Part shown: piece after piece, positions 14,476-14,894 of the stretch | How the letters are laid out: each line of letters opens with the position of its first letter | Position numbering within the stretch: position 1 is the stretch's first letter | Assembly: GCA_947645535.1 (NCBI GenBank) | Contig: CANSDD010000033.1 | Location: 1 to 14,894 of the forward strand | Direction: 5' to 3' | Length of the DNA: 14,894 bases | Origin: an uncultured Mycoplasmatota bacterium | GTDB lineage: Bacteria; Bacillota_I; Bacilli_A; RF39; UBA660 | Notes under the pieces: model-generated | Seen by the model: the letters and a program-made list of their open reading frames with translations, nothing else | What the model was told of the DNA's origin: nothing | The model's database searches: none | Translations under genes and position numbers: made by a program

Positions 14476-14777
14476 TTCATCACCTCTAAACCATCATTAT
14501 TTACTAACTTAGAAATAATCTTTCTTACTTTTAATATTTTCATATATCTACTATATTGATTATCTTTCGCATCGTATTTTCTCACCCTCGTCACATTAGT
14601 AAAAACCATATAACTAATTTGTTTTTTTTCTAAATCTTTTAGTTTATTCCAAAATTTTAAATATTTTAATAATTCTGCATCTTCTTCAATAGAAAAATAA
14701 CGATTATTTTCATAAAATAATACCAAATAATTTTTATGTTTTCTTTTGATAAAATCATATCTTGTTTTTTTACTCAT
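14472..14777 (-). CDS. Hypothetical small protein, possibly a diverged MutS domain I-like partner
   Basis: A 101-aa, Lys/Tyr-rich, basic, soluble protein with no signal or membrane segment. I do not recognise it with confidence. Residues 7-40 (YDFIKRKHKNYLVLFYENN, then RYFSIEEDAELLKYL) have the spacing of the MutS domain I opening (Y..LK......LLF....FY..F.EDA..A), and so resemble the protein encoded next. Residues 41-101 show no motif I know. AGGAGG lies seven bases before the ATG and abuts a perfect hairpin at 14791-14814. The stop overlaps the next ATG (ATGA), so the two proteins are probably made together and may interact. The MutS link is weak and inferred partly from the neighbour. Confidence 0.6.
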   Translation of the reverse strand: MSKKTRYDFIKRKHKNYLVLFYENNRYFSIEEDAELLKYLKFWNKLKDLEKKQISYMVFTNVTRVRKYDAKDNQYSRYMKILKVRKIISKLVNNDGLEVMK

Positions 14778-14790
14778 CTATATACCTCCT

Positions 14791-14814
14791 GAAAGTAAAA
14801 CGTATTTTACTTTC
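14791..14814 (-). promoter_or_regulatory. Perfect 10-bp inverted repeat abutting the ribosome site of the MutS-like operon
   Basis: GAAAGTAAAA (14791-14800), CGTA, TTTTACTTTC (14805-14814): a perfect palindrome whose RNA form ends exactly at AGGAGG (complement of 14785-14790). No T-run follows it, so it is not a terminator. It may be an operator for a dimeric repressor or a translation-control hairpin. Confidence 0.55.
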
Positions 14815-14872
14815 TATATATACTATTTTCTGGATAAAATCCAAGGATAAATGATGTCCTTTAAAATTCTCT

Positions 14873-14878
14873 ATTATA
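14873..14878 (-). promoter_or_regulatory. Possible -10 element of the MutS-like operon
   Basis: TATAAT on the minus strand (14878-14873). The matching -35 at 17 bases would begin beyond the right edge and cannot be read. The resulting leader would be about 88 nt and would contain the palindromes at 14831-14843 and 14791-14814. A weaker alternative is TTGGAT about 16-18 bases before a TATATA run near 14816-14821. Confidence 0.35.
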
Positions 14879-14894
14879 ACCTTAATCATAATAT

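Noticed and set aside
1..14894. Use of the mycoplasma genetic code, suggested by the extreme AT content.
   Set aside because: TGA ends walJ, the DHH gene and the 101-aa gene at overlapping junctions, and Trp residues (for example the two in SpoIIR) are TGG.
1..14894. CRISPR arrays, tRNA or rRNA genes, insertion sequences, integrase or attachment sites.
   Set aside because: No regularly spaced repeats, cloverleaf or rRNA-like segments, transposase motifs or terminal inverted repeats were seen by eye.

Overview
The window is strongly AT-rich bacterial DNA. It looks like the chromosome of a low-GC, spore-forming Bacillota, probably an uncultured gut Bacilli or Erysipelotrichales/RF39-like lineage; this is an inference from gene content and composition, with no rRNA to check. 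The evidence is a conserved SpoIIR, the yvcK-whiA pair, the rplI-dnaB-walJ-rlmH gene order, FemABX-type peptidoglycan transferases, and strong AGGAGG ribosome sites. TGA is used as a stop and Trp is TGG, so this is the standard bacterial code rather than the mycoplasma code. Nearly everything is on the minus strand and is read right to left.

Region 1 (1-2711, minus): from an extended -10 promoter, four genes run toward the left edge. They are an alpha/beta hydrolase, a ribose-5-phosphate isomerase B-type sugar-phosphate isomerase, a small DUF1146 (YwzB-like) membrane protein, and a cytoplasmic-looking serine beta-lactamase-fold hydrolase. The run ends at a terminator that overlaps the last stop codon. 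A promoter and the first five codons of another gene lie at the very edge. Region 2 (2741-5344, plus): a near-consensus promoter drives two tandem, closely related FemA/FemB/FemX aminoacyltransferases, closed by a perfect-stem terminator.

Region 3 (5353-11478, minus): a promoter at 11450-11478 drives a tightly packed operon encoding a soluble DHH/DHHA1 phosphoesterase (GdpP-like catalytic core), bL9, DnaB helicase, a membrane-anchored LysM-G5-M23 peptidase, WalJ and RlmH. A hairpin that includes part of the next ribosome site separates it from spoIIR. The order resembles the gdpP-rplI-dnaB and walJ...rlmH neighbourhoods of Bacillus, with the M23 peptidase where walRKHI would stand. A stretch of about 500 nt upstream (11479-11982) has no convincing gene. 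Region 4 (11944-13883, minus): yvcK and whiA overlap by one base and end at a terminator; rapZ is absent upstream.

Region 5 (13914-14894, minus) is the most unusual part. Two overlapping small genes encode proteins that resemble the mismatch-recognition domain I of MutS. The second also carries a tail like the extreme C-terminus of MutS, with nothing in between. A perfect 10-bp hairpin abuts the ribosome site of the first gene. Downstream is a self-contained promoter, a short transcript with two AGGAGGC repeats, and a terminator: either a small RNA of about 80 nt or an attenuated leader for yvcK.
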